From the NCBI RefSeq assembly GCF_032062135.1, contig NC_092861.1, positions 59,270,980 through 59,334,979 of the forward strand: DNA of 64,000 nucleotides. The letters run 5' to 3'. Origin of the DNA: Pyxicephalus adspersus. Lineage: Eukaryota > Chordata > Amphibia > Anura > Pyxicephalidae. The position numbers and the translations under genes are program-made. Below the pieces are notes generated by a model that saw only the letters and a list, made by a program, of their open reading frames with translations, made no database searches and was not told the DNA's origin. Below are positions 12,895 to 25,430 of this stretch, in pieces (the stretch's first letter is position 1; every line of letters starts with the position of its first letter).

Positions 12895-13290
12895 CCGCTT
12901 AACCCCCCCCCCCCCCGCGGTTTTTCCGAGTGTGGCTCAGGGTTAAAAAAAACATGCAAAAAGCGGTACCCCCGAGCCACACTCAGGGTAGCTAAAAACA
13001 ATAAAAAAACACACACTTACCTTATCCCATCGTGTCCCCAAGCATGCTACTACCAGACAGATCTCATCCTCGGGCGGCGTCCTCTTCCTCCGATCTTCAG
13101 CCGCTAATGCAGTGACGTTCCCCGGGGTTTCCCCGGTGACGTTGGTGCGGGAGGGAGGCGCAGCAGAAAATTTAAATAATTTTGTACTGGATTCAATACA
13201 AAATAGCTGTATTGAATCCAATACAAAGAATTCTTTATATAATATATTATATATGCTACTGTACAGTTATATTACATGTTTTTGAGTATT
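12895..13290 (-). repeat. Dispersed repeat D, copy 2 (inverted)
   Basis: Read on the minus strand: the hairpin (13184-13224), a GC-rich block (CAACGTCACCGGGGAAACCC), AAGGTAAGTG, then CCCTGAGTGTGGCTCGGGG and a closing CCTGAGCCACACTCGG. The order is the same as copy 1 but the sequence has diverged widely. A C-run of about 16 lies at 12903-12917. Confidence 0.65.
13184..13224 (-). repeat. Matching hairpin in repeat D copy 2
   Basis: On the minus strand the arms are GTATTGGATTCAATAC and GTATTGAATCCAGTAC around AGCTATTTT. Arm length and loop length equal those of copy 1. Confidence 0.9.
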
Positions 13291-14352
13291 TTTACGCACT
13301 CTTGTTTTAACAGATTTTTTTATTTAAAGTTTATTATTAAATGTAATAAATATTGGACATATTACTGTGAGTTAGGTCTAAGAATTATAGGCCTACAATG
13401 TAAAATAAATTTCCAAGCAAAACAATGTAACAGACAGAAGTAGAATGCCAGGGGGGTTTATAGGTGATTATATGCCAACCACTAAAGGTTATATAATCAA
13501 AAAGAAAAAAAATTCAAAAGAGGAAAACTGGTATTTTTGGCAAAATAATGTGTTCTTGCTTCATTAGTAAATATACAAGAAGCAGTGTCACCTGTCACAA
13601 ATAAAGGTAATGTTGTAAGAATTTGTAGGAACACAATAAAATAGTCTAGGTTATCAACGTGTTTTGCTGTGTTGGCTTCTCCAGGGGGGACTAGCACAGG
13701 TAAGGAGAGTGGTTTAAGCTCAAACAAAGTATGGTAAGTCACGTTTTTCATCTTAAAAGAAATACATTTTTAAAGCTGAAAAAAAAACTTACCATACCAA
13801 TCTTTCAATATTTTACAATAACAGCACTCTATACTTTTCCTTGCCTGCCTTGAAGCAGCCTACACCATGAGACTGGCCAAAAAATCCCCTTTTCTTTTTT
13901 GGAATTTTTTTCTTTTTGATTGTATATTATGTAGCTACAACAAAGCAACTGCTATTTCTGTTGAGGTAAGAACATTCAATCACACCTTATTGGTTGCTAG
14001 GCGTTGCACCTTCAGTACTTTATTCTTTTTATGGAGTACTTACTTATATATATAATCAAAAATGTATGTTTGAAAAATGATTCCTGTACACAAAACAGCG
14101 CTCATGATAATGCTCCTTAAATTTAAATTTTACTTTTATAAATTAACATAATTTTCAACAAAAATATCTTAAAACAATCAAAAACATAAAGGACAGGACA
14201 ATTAAACAAAACAACCCCAAATATTTAAACATAAATATTAAAAAAAAAGAAAACACAACAACAACAAAAAAAGAACAACTTTTAAAGAGATTGAAAATAA
14301 AGTTTTTGTAGCTCACAGTTTAATGTTCTTAATGTTTTTTTTTCCCTTTTGG
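13291..14352. other. Gene-free stretch downstream of B3GNT7
   Basis: AT-rich sequence with long A and T runs near 14120-14280. No gene, clear repeat or RNA is seen. Confidence 0.5.
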
Positions 14353-14829
14353 TTTATTATGTAGGGCCTCACAGAGTGTATGAGCCAGGAATATAGACAG
14401 CACCATTGAAGATCACTTATCACACCAAGTGTTAAGTTAATATACAAGCTGAAAGCTTTTGTAAAGTGTAGTTTGGGTTAAGCATCTTTGCATGTACCAT
14501 AAGGAACTCCGTAGTTAGAAGTTTCTAAAGGAAAACATTGAGTGAATCTCCTCCACATCGTGTACAGAACAGCTGATAGACCCAGAGATGAAAACAAGCT
14601 TCTATTCATGTTCATAATGATTGCTTATATCGTACCCGGAGCACAGTTTCACAGAATCCCTTAGGAAAAAGTCACAAGGTCCTATTGCCCATATACATAA
14701 CTTAAAAAAAATAATTCTTTCAGTAGGTTGAATCCCTAAACCTGCCAGAGAAACAGCCTTAAAAAAATAAGTAATCAAGTGTTTTTTTTTTTGTTTCCGA
14801 ACACCTTCACAAGTCCTTAACCACAACAA
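14353..14829 (-). other. B3GNT7: B3GNT7 3' UTR with candidate poly(A) signal
   Basis: The stop codon is at 14830-14832. Reading on down the minus strand, the first canonical AATAAA is at 14353-14358 (tttatt on the plus strand), about 475 bases past the stop. Another tttatt lies near 14020. The true 3' end cannot be fixed without transcripts. Confidence 0.5.
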
Positions 14830-16012
14830 CTATAGAATGTTAACTTTTCGAGAACATGTTAAATTACTATGTACTAGTTCCCACATATGAAGCAGTTCAG
14901 CCGGTAAAAGTTTGTGAACAACAAGCATGCTCTTGAAGAAGCAGGGCTCTTTGTTCATTTTGCTGTTCTTATGTTTTACAATACCAAAAGTTTTAAATCC
15001 TTCATGCATTATAGGGTTGACCTTGATGACTTCCAAACACATGCCTAGAAACACATCATCAATAGGATACAGGTCCAAAGTCTCAGAAGCTTTGAACAAT
15101 TTTCTGACCAAAGAACCTGCCATAACAAAGCCTCCACCACCTGCATAAGGAGGATAAAGGCTTTTATTGTACAGAGATGTAGGAATATAGTATTTGTTTT
15201 CTTTCTTGCGGATGGGGCGAGCTTTTAATAGGACGTCTCCTACAAACAGGTCAGGTTGCTTGTTACCATCCAGAAAGTCCAAGATATTGGTGGGGCTTAC
15301 AAAAACATCATCATCTCCTTTGAAGATGTAGGGCACTTGATGGCAATAAATGGTCATCCACTTAAGAAAATGTACTTCCTTAAGGGTTAAATTAAAAAAA
15401 GAATCCAGAAAATCCCACTGAAGAATATCTCCATATATCTGGTTTTCAAACTCCAAAAGTTTTTGGTAATTGGCTCTTTCTTCTTCTTTCATAGCTGTTC
15501 CTAAAAGAAACAGGGTTTTTATTTTCTTTCCATTAAGCACTTTCTCTCTTCCCCAGGTTTTACGAATAACATCTCTGCGGTCATGTTGAGTTATTATTGA
15601 TTTTACCACAATTAGGAGGTCAACATCTTCGCTGCACTTCTGTGGGTTGTTGATAATCATCGGGAAGTAACGGCAGTGTCGGTAAAGGAGAAACTGTTTG
15701 AAATTAGGCTCCAATGTCTTGAACCAGTCAAGATGGGTAAGGTTCCAGTTGACCGTGCAGTTGGTAGATTTAATATCCCATTCATTAGGATATGAATCTT
15801 CAGTAGGCGATTCATCCATCTGCCCATCTTTTCCGGTTGCCCAAAAACCATTAGGTGCGGGATAAGTGTCACGTTTTGCAGCATTTAAAAGACCTTCAGA
15901 ATCCATATCCTTTCGAGTGAAAAGAAGATTGGGGGGTGTCCCCGTTTGGAGGATGGTCAATGTAATCACCACACATAAGAAGATACACAAGCCTTTGTAG
16001 ATTTTCTTCTTC
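14830..16012 (-). CDS. B3GNT7: B3GNT7 coding exon 2 (nearly the whole enzyme)
   Basis: This exon encodes a glycosyltransferase family 31 enzyme that adds GlcNAc in beta-1,3 linkage to galactose. In known B3GNT7 it extends poly-N-acetyllactosamine/keratan-sulfate-type chains in the Golgi. Joined to exon 1 the protein is 397 residues, close to the roughly 400 of human B3GNT7. Visible features, in spliced numbering, are a short basic N-tail and a signal anchor at about 11-25 ([15 protein letters not shown]), then a stem, then the family blocks IRKTWG (153-158), FKGDDDVFV with the metal-binding DDD at 237-239, [10 protein letters not shown] (290-299) and [10 protein letters not shown] (320-329). 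There are five N-glycosylation sequons (88, 94, 211, 286, 387). The ending HSNLTCSRK and the stretch ITQHDRR point to B3GNT7 rather than B3GNT2. The frame runs open upstream to an ATG at 16065, but the exon most likely starts at 16012, after the acceptor ttcttctcatgttag. The frame is intact, so the gene looks functional. Confidence 0.96.
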
Positions 16013-19000
16013 CTAACATGAGAAGAAAAATCAGTATTAGATTTTCTTGCAATAATTACAAACATTTAATATTGTGTGAATATAGTATAACTGAAATATC
16101 AGCTTAGGGTTTAGTTAAGTCTTTGTACTTCAAAGTGTTTGGCAATATAAAGAGTTTCATGCATTTAGTTTTTTCTGGGTAGTTTTCTATAAATTCTGAA
16201 AAACCTCAGCCTAAAAACAGACAATTTTGAAGTCGAAATTAAGAAATAATTTGAAAAATTTCAGATCTGCAACGGTGCTGAAAAAAAAATGTTGAAGTTT
16301 ATTTTGTAATCTTCCTGTGTTTTTATATAGAGTTTCACTGTTGACTTTGTGGCTATTTACTCAAGATTTAGGAGCCTAGTTGGGGGAAGGGATTGCTGGT
16401 ATGGTGTTAATATTTTGGAGTGAATAGCAGAATTATCAGCTATAGTGCAGGATCTTGTATGGATAGAGATTTGAGAGGTTAATATGATTCAGATCACCTC
16501 CAGAACACCTCCCATACACCCTGCCTGGCACGTTTACATTACAGAGAAGCCTCTTCAGTTTCGAGGCAATTAAATGGGGCTTTGCAATGAAAGACTTCTT
16601 TTTTACTTGCTAAGCAGTAAAATGCTGGGTAACGGGAAAAGGAACAGGACTTGGGAATCAAAGTGTGCTTTGTGAGGACAGCTTGGCACCTACGTATATG
16701 TAAAATAAAAGCAGAGGAATAAAATATATGGTATGCTCATTTCTACGCACACACTACATATTACAGTTATCTGCTAACCTTTCTTTTACCTTGAACATTT
16801 CTTCTCATATCACCGAACAAAAAGCGTAAGTGTACTTACCGTGCAACATTTGTGACAAAAATTATAGTCTATCAAAAATAACAACATAAAAAATGTTTTG
16901 CACAGAGGCAGCCAAGTAAAGAACATATTATATATGTACTGAATCACACCCAATAGAGCAGAGAACAACATGAAGAACTCCCTGCACACCGAGATGTACT
17001 ATAAGCTGTTTGCACTTGTAAGCTTTTAACAACCTTGCCACCTGTAAAAGGTAATTATGCATGTGCCTACTCTGTGTCATAAGTTTTAGGTCTAGCCAAA
17101 ACTCTTATCTAAGTTAAATAGTTGAGAGCAGAGAAAAATGTAGAACCTCTGTCAAGTTGTAATTGCTCTGCGTGAGGTTTACCGCATTTGTCCAGTGCCC
17201 ATTGTCACTGGTAAAGAAAGTAATTGAATATACATAATTTCTTTTCAGTTTTCACTGAAGAAGGGGGTTAGGAGAAGTCTTCCATTGGAAATATATGTTC
17301 TATTGTCAACTGTTAAGGGTGCATTTTAGAGGAACTCCCTGGAGCATGATTTTTCTTTCCTGGCACCTGTAATTGTTTCACTTGGTGGTGGGTTTTTTAA
17401 AATGCTTTTCTTCTGGTCAATTTAATATGCCGTAACCAAATATGTACTTTTATGCCTCAAGAGAAAAGATGAGCAGTCAAGGGCGAGACAAATAATGATT
17501 AGACAAAAAGTCTCCACTTGCAGAAAACTGATTTTGCTTAACCCAAGATTGGTCAGCGCCAAGTGAATGGTATGGAGGGCATATATGTATCCTGTTTAAA
17601 TGGATGACAGCTCCAGAGTCACCCCTTGGACCAGGCTATAGATATGAAATTGGTAATATAATCTAAACACAATATAAATACACAATCGGGCTTATTTTTT
17701 AGTTTACTTTGTCCAGCTTGTTTTCTGCATATTTTAGAGCCCCTGGAATTATTTGCAGAATTAACTTAAAGCAAACACTTACTGATCTATCCAGCTCAGG
17801 CACTCTGTAGCAATTAATCTTTTAATTTATAACACAGGTAACTAGTCAGATTTTAGTGGATTCCTCAACATATCTAGATCCCTCAGCTCTCTTTCCCAGC
17901 AATGACATGGAAAACTTTTGACTTGACAGGGCACCTACTTTGTGTTTGGCCGAAGACCAGGTTTAAAGTGCTGGGAAACTGACTGAAGCGCCTGACTTAA
18001 AGATGAATTTCTCTATAATGTCTGCAGCTACAAAACCCATGAGGGCTTATGTAACAATGCATTTATTACTTGAGAATATGTATATTATTCAAAGTCCAAA
18101 GGTTGGCCATGGGTTACTTTAATTGAATATGGTTGATAAAATATTATTTTAATTTACCTTCCACAAGATACCAACATTTTACGTTAAATAAAATCACAAT
18201 TGGAAAGACAATAATAAGATATGTAGTATTATTATTAGAAAAACACTAGTGTGAAAATAGAAGTTGCAATATTTTCACTGGCTGTATACTAGTTTCAGTG
18301 CAGCAGATATTGTGAATGCTACTGATTGAGCAGCAGTATATCAAAAAAAAACATTTGGAGCCCACAGTTTAGGTAAGTATATCCCAGATATATATTTCAT
18401 GTAAAGATGGATGAATTAAAAGTATATTCTTCTAGTTTATCTGAAGTTTAACAAAAACACAGCTAAACCAAAAATGTCCTTGTTATAAAGTTTATGTTTT
18501 TGTTATTTCCTTTAATTTAGTCATACCTGTTCATCCACAATGCTAAATCCACAGCCACTTCCCTTCCCAGAGTGTGAAATTACTACCCAATTGTATCCCT
18601 GTCCTATATGCCCCCGTGCTGGACTAAAGCAGCAGTAATAACACACACTCCTCATAATAGAATGGCTGCCAAGTAAAACATAATATTCAGCTGCTGCTGG
18701 AATGCCCACACATCCAAAGAAACTTTAAATAGAGTCCACATGATAATGTGGACTAGCAAAGAAAAGAAGAGCAAACCAAGGCTGATAACACTGTATACTA
18801 ACCACTGCACCCTTAACCCCCTCCCTTTAGGTGCTCCCAATGTGGACAAACCTGTGATAACCAGCATTTTTAAAACATATTCAGATTCTTACCCAAGGCC
18901 TAAAGCACACTAAAGTTTTTGGTGCTGGCACGAACTAGATTAGCTAGCCAGTATTCTCACCGTTTGCTTAGCAAACAAGCATGGTAATAAAGCAACAATG

Positions 19001-20795
19001 TAAAAGCAAGTAGTCTCTCAACCCTAAGTGATCTCACACCTGATGAGAATTTGGTGATGTGACAAGGCCCTGAGCATCAAACTATCACATCAAGGGAGAT
19101 GTCAAACCATTGATATCAGCCAAATGAGAATGTTTGATTGTTCCTTTAAAAAAGTTTTTGTTTTTTAACCACCACCACTGCCGGTCACAGAAGTTTTCTG
19201 TACGTGCTAGTAAAGGCAGACAAAGTATTCTGTGCTTCTTATTCAATCCAACATGCACTAATCTCACACTGAATAAACTCCTATACATAACATTTTGTAA
19301 TAAGTTATTTAATAGGATGAAAAGCTGTGTAACATGACTATTTTAATTTGTATATATCTATCATTACATTTGTGAGCAAGAACACCTGGGTAAAAACTAC
19401 AATGCATCTTTATAAGACGGGCTCCAGGTATCAAATTTCTCTTCACCAAGGAATGTTATTATTGCTTAGTCTTTATTCCCGGAGTTGCAGCAGCTCATTT
19501 TCTATATTAACATGATTACTTTGCATTTTTTCCCAGCAGATCACACGCAAACATGAATAAGCAACATACACTAGAACCCATTGTTAGGGTACAGCACTGT
19601 GAATAAAGTGTAGTTTACTAATTAGAAGGTGATGAAGATGAAGACATGCACAGAAACATCCTTAAACAGGTGTTCTGGGGCCTTACCCTGAAAGCATCAA
19701 TGAATCTTGAAAGTTAAAGCAGAACTCTAAATTAGAGTTCCTGTTAGATCAGAGAAAGGTATGATTTAATAGGAAATTACATTTTCCAGGAACAAAAATA
19801 CCCCAACTGACCACAAAACAGTAAATATATAATTTGGCCTAAACAAAATCTTCATATATTCCTATGCAAAAATCCACATTGATCATGTGTGGCACAAATG
19901 TTGTATCTTTACAGAGAGTTTACTAGGAAGTAGAAACTTGCCTGAATAACGGTGGGTATTCTTTGCCTATACATCCCAATATTTCCTTGCATGAATTTAC
20001 AACAACCTCACCACACACATACTATACTATACTCGGTTAAGATATCTTCATCAGTTCACCAAAAGCTTTATTGAAGTATTGCTTCATCCAGCAGTTCACA
20101 AGTTGCTTTTAGCAATGCATTTTTATTTGATGATTTGCACCATAGCCGCATGAAAATCTAGTTACCCGGGGTGCGATCTGCCAATGTTTGCCTGGGAGCT
20201 GCCAACCACAACGGGTTGTGAAAGAAGCCACAAGATTAAACAGTGATCTGTATCAGACGTTTGTGAATACAAAAACTACCACCAGAATGTTCAGGTTTCT
20301 GTAATTTCTGATTTAGAATCTCAGTAGACTAAGTGAATGCTGGTAACTCATTTCTGAGTGTTACTAGTGTTATTTTAGCTACAGGTAAACCTATACCTTA
20401 CTGAATAGAAAAGTACTACTTGCTGGGATTTTACTAAATAAACCAAGAGAGAGACACTAGTTGAACTAGTCATAGGTCATGTGGCTGGTTGGTATGCACC
20501 TGCTTACCTATTCATGTGTTAAACTTTCCCTGACTGAATGGGACTTCTGGTTTCAATAAAAAAAGGAAATATAAATAAAGCAATTGTCACTTGTTAGGAT
20601 GCATTCCATTTTTTATATGCATAAAAAGTTTCAACCTTTTTACTATTTTATTGTATTTAGATTATGTCTTATAAATATTGGTATTTCAAGGAAAAAAAAG
20701 GGGGGGGGGATACATTTTTCCCAGGACTCTAATGTACAAACTGGTTCCCTTTCATAACATTCCAGGAATTACATAACTACTATAATTCAACAGTA

Positions 20796-20865
20796 AAGTG
20801 CCTAGAACATGGCCTTGTGATGCTAGGGTCCCAGGATCAAATGTCAGCCATGGGCAGTAAAGTCT
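20796..20865 (+). mobile_element. SINE head fragment
   Basis: GTGCCTAGAACATGGCCTTG then GGGTCCCAGGATCAAATG resembles the tRNA-derived head of the SINE at 52181, with a decayed B box. It lies in B3GNT7 intron 1. Confidence 0.5.
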
Positions 20866-20869
20866 CGTA

Positions 20870-21045
20870 AAGACATCCGATGAATGAACAAACACTGTAC
20901 ACACAGCACCGTTCTGTGCTTATGGGGAAAGACGAGTGAGCGGAACTCCGCTCTCTTCCATAAGACTAAACAGCGGTCGTTCTCAATCAGAATCTCAGCG
21001 GTTGTTCTCAATCAGACTGCTGTCAGATTTTCACCCAAGATGAGG
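20870..21045. mobile_element. Worn MITE family A relic
   Basis: The words TACACACAGCACCGTTC and GAACTCCGCTCTCTTCC echo the middle of the family A MITE. A short tandem duplication of CAGCGGT.GTTCTCAATCAGA follows. The ends are gone. Confidence 0.45.
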
Positions 21046-23948
21046 ACAACTGTTTGTTATCCTGATGTACTTACATAGTTTTGGAGACATGACCAATACA
21101 CTGAACATAATAACACCACCTGCAGGAACTCAGGGTTTGGGCTGATAGCAAGCATATAATTTATGATTACGCATGGACTTTGTGACAGTGAAATGCAATT
21201 TCAGTTGCTGCCAAGCCAAAATAAACCAGTTATAGATTTACTGATATGAAACTGATTTTTTTTTTCTCCAGGATCCTCAGGTCACACTTTTTGTCTCAAT
21301 ACATTGTAAGTTTTGGGTTATTTATTTTCCAAAGTCCCAAAGTTGTTAGTCTTCACTCCTCGGTCACTGATCTAGAACAAGCAAGGGCACAGTAAAGTCT
21401 AAACTCCTGTTCTGCATGCTTGTTTAAATCTGTTTAGCAGACTCATGTGATAGTCCTGGTACCAGCACCTTCTAAAGCAGGTCCAGTACTGCAGTCATAG
21501 ATCCATTAAGAATAGTATTTGTAAGGTGGCCTCCGGTCCATAGAGTAGAACCTCTACCCATCACATATGCTGATCAATAGGATGGTGGGTGAGAAGTTGG
21601 GTTGATATGTACAATAATACCACACAGATTTGGAGATATCCCCTGAAGATAATAAAAAGGAAGACATCTAGTAATGGAACCACTTTACAAGGTAAAATGA
21701 CCTCACATAAATGTGCCATCAGAGTTGTACCCTAGGACCGAAAGCATGTTAGGATTACACCCCCTCTTCACTCGGTTCACAAGATGATTGGAGATGTTCT
21801 GCTGTCCACATAGGTGAACTGAGCAGGGCTACTAACACTTCTTGATATAGCAAAAGCACTACACACGAAAAGAGAACTAGAAAAAGTTCAAATAAGGGTC
21901 TACATAAAGCTTATTATGTCTGAATTTAAAATAAAAAAGAAAACACAGTACTAAGCTGTACATAATACTTGTCAGCGGTTAGTTTCAGTATTATCAGTAG
22001 GATTACAGTATAGTGTATTTTACTCAGCACCTATTATGCAATGGAAGTGGTGTGAATCCAGAAGAAAAGAACTCAAATTAGAAGACAAGGGCCACTGGAA
22101 AAGCAAGAATACATTGTACATACATTCCAGGCTGTGCTTGGTGCTTGAGATCCATCCAGCAAATGGTGTGCAACCTAAATATAATAATGCAAGAATGCCT
22201 TAGATAACCTTGGTTGTAAAACTCTGTCATTGCTCTATACTTACTAATCACCATTGTAACACTGGATACAGGACACACTTGTATGTTTTATTATGTCTTA
22301 AATTTTTGTGTAGGGGCATGTCATAATAAACTCCAATCACAGTGATATTACTGAGTATTGCTGTATTAACAGACGTTACTTCTGAGTGATGTCAAATGAA
22401 TGAGAGGATCACTTCCCAGTTCTTCAATATAAAAATATTTCAGCCTGATATTACAAATTAAGTTTTGGCCAAATCCTGATAGGAGATCTGTGAGTCTCAT
22501 CCAATTTTTTCCCAAGGCCAATCCCAAAATGCCACAAAAAAAACAAATGAATGGAGGCATTAACGTAGTGGAGAATGGGACTATTAGGGCTCAGTTCTGG
22601 AATAGGCCAAACATCCAGCGGGAGAATAAAATATAACAAATGTTATTGAAGAGATGGGAAGTGATCCACACATTGGTAACTGCTGTATGTGGCCATTGGA
22701 GTACCATGAAATATTAGACAGTAAATTATTCTTTGCTATGTGTAACTACCTACCTACCAGTCATCAATGTGCAGACTTACCCCCAGCCCAATGTAGATTT
22801 CTGTTTTGCCATTTTTAATAATTTCAGTGGAAGGTGTGCCGGCTAACCTTGAGAGGCTTTTTATTTAAATGAAATAGAGATCTCCACTAATTAGAATGAA
22901 AAGTGGATAAAGATCAACGACGGGAGAAAGACTGGCTTTATTGGAGAATGATTCAAGTCTGGACATGGTTGATGGTGACATTCACCTCGTAGTCCTAATT
23001 GCCTAACTGCCTGGCCATCCCCAGCGCCAAATCCTTCATGTAGCACAAACTGGCACCCTCCTTGTATTAGTAATATAATGATAACCTAGTAGTCCTAATT
23101 GCCTGGCTATACCCCTGACACGAACATGAAGATAAGCAAGTCAGAATTTAAGATCTACTTGCTTGTTTTAAACCTGGCTGCACTCAGAAACTACGGGATC
23201 AGCATGACAGCCAGATAGGTAACATTCCCAGAAAGGGGGGGTCAACAATGGCAGCTCTATTTACTTTTAGTACAGCAGGATTTTTTCTGCATGACTTCTT
23301 CCCAACCTGCAATTCTGAAGGCTGGGAACAGAATTACTCAATGTGTATCCCACGATTATGTTGTACCTCAAGCAGAAAGGTCACATTCAGCTGTACCAAA
23401 ATATGAAGAATCGATATGCGCATAGTGGAAAGAAAGAATAGCTCACAATAGTACACAAGCTGCATCAACACACATGTATCCTGGTTACAAGATTTATACA
23501 ATGACAGGAGCCCACCAGAACTGGAAACCTGACCAGTAACCAAACTGGAAGGTAGGTCAGCAGAGTACACGGACATTGTACTGACAGATGCACCTGACAT
23601 ACCATCATAGGAAACCAATACATTGGATAGATATCTGGAAAAATCTCTTTATCTAATTGCACTATTGTCTATATTTTTTATGACCAGTATAATAACTAAG
23701 TAAACAATATAGATGTAATTGTACAAATAATAGAATGTGAGCATATTTCATCATTACCATCCTGTAAATACCTCTCATAAAGCCAGTCCTGTATTTTCCA
23801 ATGTTTTAATGAAGCATTGTGTTAATTTTTCAGTTTCTGGCTTGTTTTTATACCAATAATTTGGGAAAGTCAAATTTGGAAGCAGGCATGGTAGCCTAAA
23901 TCCTTTTTGTACCACAAACTGGTACCCCTACTTGTATTGTTTTTATGA

Positions 23949-24044
23949 TTCAGTATTTATATAGCGCTGACATATTACACAGCACTTTACCAAGTTCATA
24001 GTCATGTCACTAGCTGTGCCTGTATTCACAATCTAATGTCCCTA
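23949..24044 (-). mobile_element. SINE/L2-type tail, inverted, cut by a gap
   Basis: Read on the minus strand, it contains TTAGATTGTGAATACAGGCA, TGACTATGAACTTGGTAAAG and GCTGTGTAATATGTCAGCGC, the body and tail of the same SINE. The assembly gap removes its upstream part. Confidence 0.7.
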
Positions 24045-24098
24045 NNNNNNNNNNNNNNNNNNNNNNNNNNNNNNNNNNNNNNNNNNNNNNNNNNNNNN
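24045..24098. other. Assembly gap, 54 N
   Basis: Unknown bases inside B3GNT7 intron 1. The gap cuts a SINE tail. Confidence 1.
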
Positions 24099-24497
24099 CA
24101 ATAAACTGCATGTTTTTGGAATCTCATCAATCTAGAAGAGACTGGTTCACTGAGTTAAATGGTATTTGCACAACAACACACACCTTTCATGGCGCTGTTC
24201 CTGCTGAATCTTAGGAAACACCAAGACTGAAGTAGTGTGTCACCTGATGGGCATTGTCTTTCCTGGTTTAGGTGAGGTGAGCCCCTCTCATGTGCTGTAC
24301 TGAAAGATGAATAAAAATTCATTTATTCCTGTACATTGCTTGGCTAGGCTGCAAAAGTCCAACACAGCAATGTTTGACGGCTGCATCCGTGGGTTGCAAG
24401 GAGGGGCGACGGTGGGGTAGCAAAGGAAGGCAAAACTGAGATATTTGTATCATGAAGGAATGTCCCCTTTACATGGCTCATTCCAAAACTTCTCTAC

Positions 24498-24602
24498 CTG
24501 CAGCTCAAGAGACAACTGTACAGCTTTGAAAAGTTTGTATTTTTCATCATTGTTCATCATTCTTACAGCAGAGATGACATCACAGAGACGGTGAATCTTC
24601 AG
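24498..24602 (-). other. Exon-like 105-base open segment, gene unknown
   Basis: On the minus strand an acceptor (gatattgttttag) is followed by exactly 35 open codons and a donor after CTGCAG (gtagag). The translation starts LKIHRLCDVISAVRMMNN and ends QLSLELQ. It looks like an amphipathic helical protein segment and has ordinary codon use. It lies inside B3GNT7 intron 1 and does not match B3GNT7 or ARMC9 as I know them. I found no partner exon nearby. It may be an exon of a nested gene, an alternative exon, a dead relic or chance. Confidence 0.35.
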
Positions 24603-25382
24603 CTAAAACAATATCAGAAACTTAAAAATAAAGTTTTGATTTAGATACAATCTAACACTAAAGGGCCTTCCATAAAAAAAAGGAAAAACAGCTTTAGTTA
24701 AAACTCATCACTCAAATACAAATAACTTAAAAAAAAAAAAGACCAAAAAATACACCAGTACAATAATATATATATCTATTTCTGTTCAGAAGGACTATTT
24801 GACAGCACTGCAAACCCTGCATGAAGACTAAACTATGAAGGAGTAAATCCAACCAGTAATTCAGGTGAATTGCCTAGCGGATATTCAGACTAGACTATTT
24901 ATTATTCCTAATATTTATTGGATCTCCTGCTGAGATTTAACCATTGCTGGCAGTCACCTGAATAGACCTGAGCTACACATCTGATTTTAGTGTGTGAGGA
25001 TAAAGTGGCCGGGTGCAGCAAACAATCACAAAACAAATGACTCCTTAGGTAGTACACAATGGTCGCATAATACTCCATTCATGTGTGATTGATTGCTATG
25101 AGATACAACTTGGGCAAGTAGTTTCAATACAGAGTCACTTGCCACACCTAGCGATTTCAGTTATTTGTGATTTCAGCAGCAAACCTGACCTACACGAAAC
25201 TAAAATTACCGGTGCAAGATTAGTATATTAAATCTCTTTCACTGCATGCAGTACTACCATACAAAAAACATAAAATCCATTCATTCCATTACAACAAAGT
25301 TTTCCAACAGATCTAAACAAGTGTTAAAATTAAAAAAAAAAAACATTTAAACAAATTAAATGATAGTACGCTATTAGATAAC

Positions 25383-25383
<1 letters not shown>

Positions 25384-25430
<47 letters not shown>
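25384..25430. repeat. (TA)n(CA)n microsatellite
   Basis: TA run passing into a short CA run, inside B3GNT7 intron 1. Confidence 0.9.

Noticed and set aside
1..14352. Nucleolin (NCL) and its snoRNAs, expected next in human order
   Set aside because: I find no RNA-binding-domain exon, acidic stretch or snoRNA box pairs here. The gene is presumably outside the window or has moved.
16013..16065. ATG at 16065 as the B3GNT7 start
   Set aside because: The leader it adds has no family match, and a good acceptor and a matching first exon explain the open frame as intron read-through.
23334..23662. Minus-strand open frames near 23.5 kb
   Set aside because: There is no family resemblance, no convincing splice borders, and they are inside B3GNT7 intron 1.
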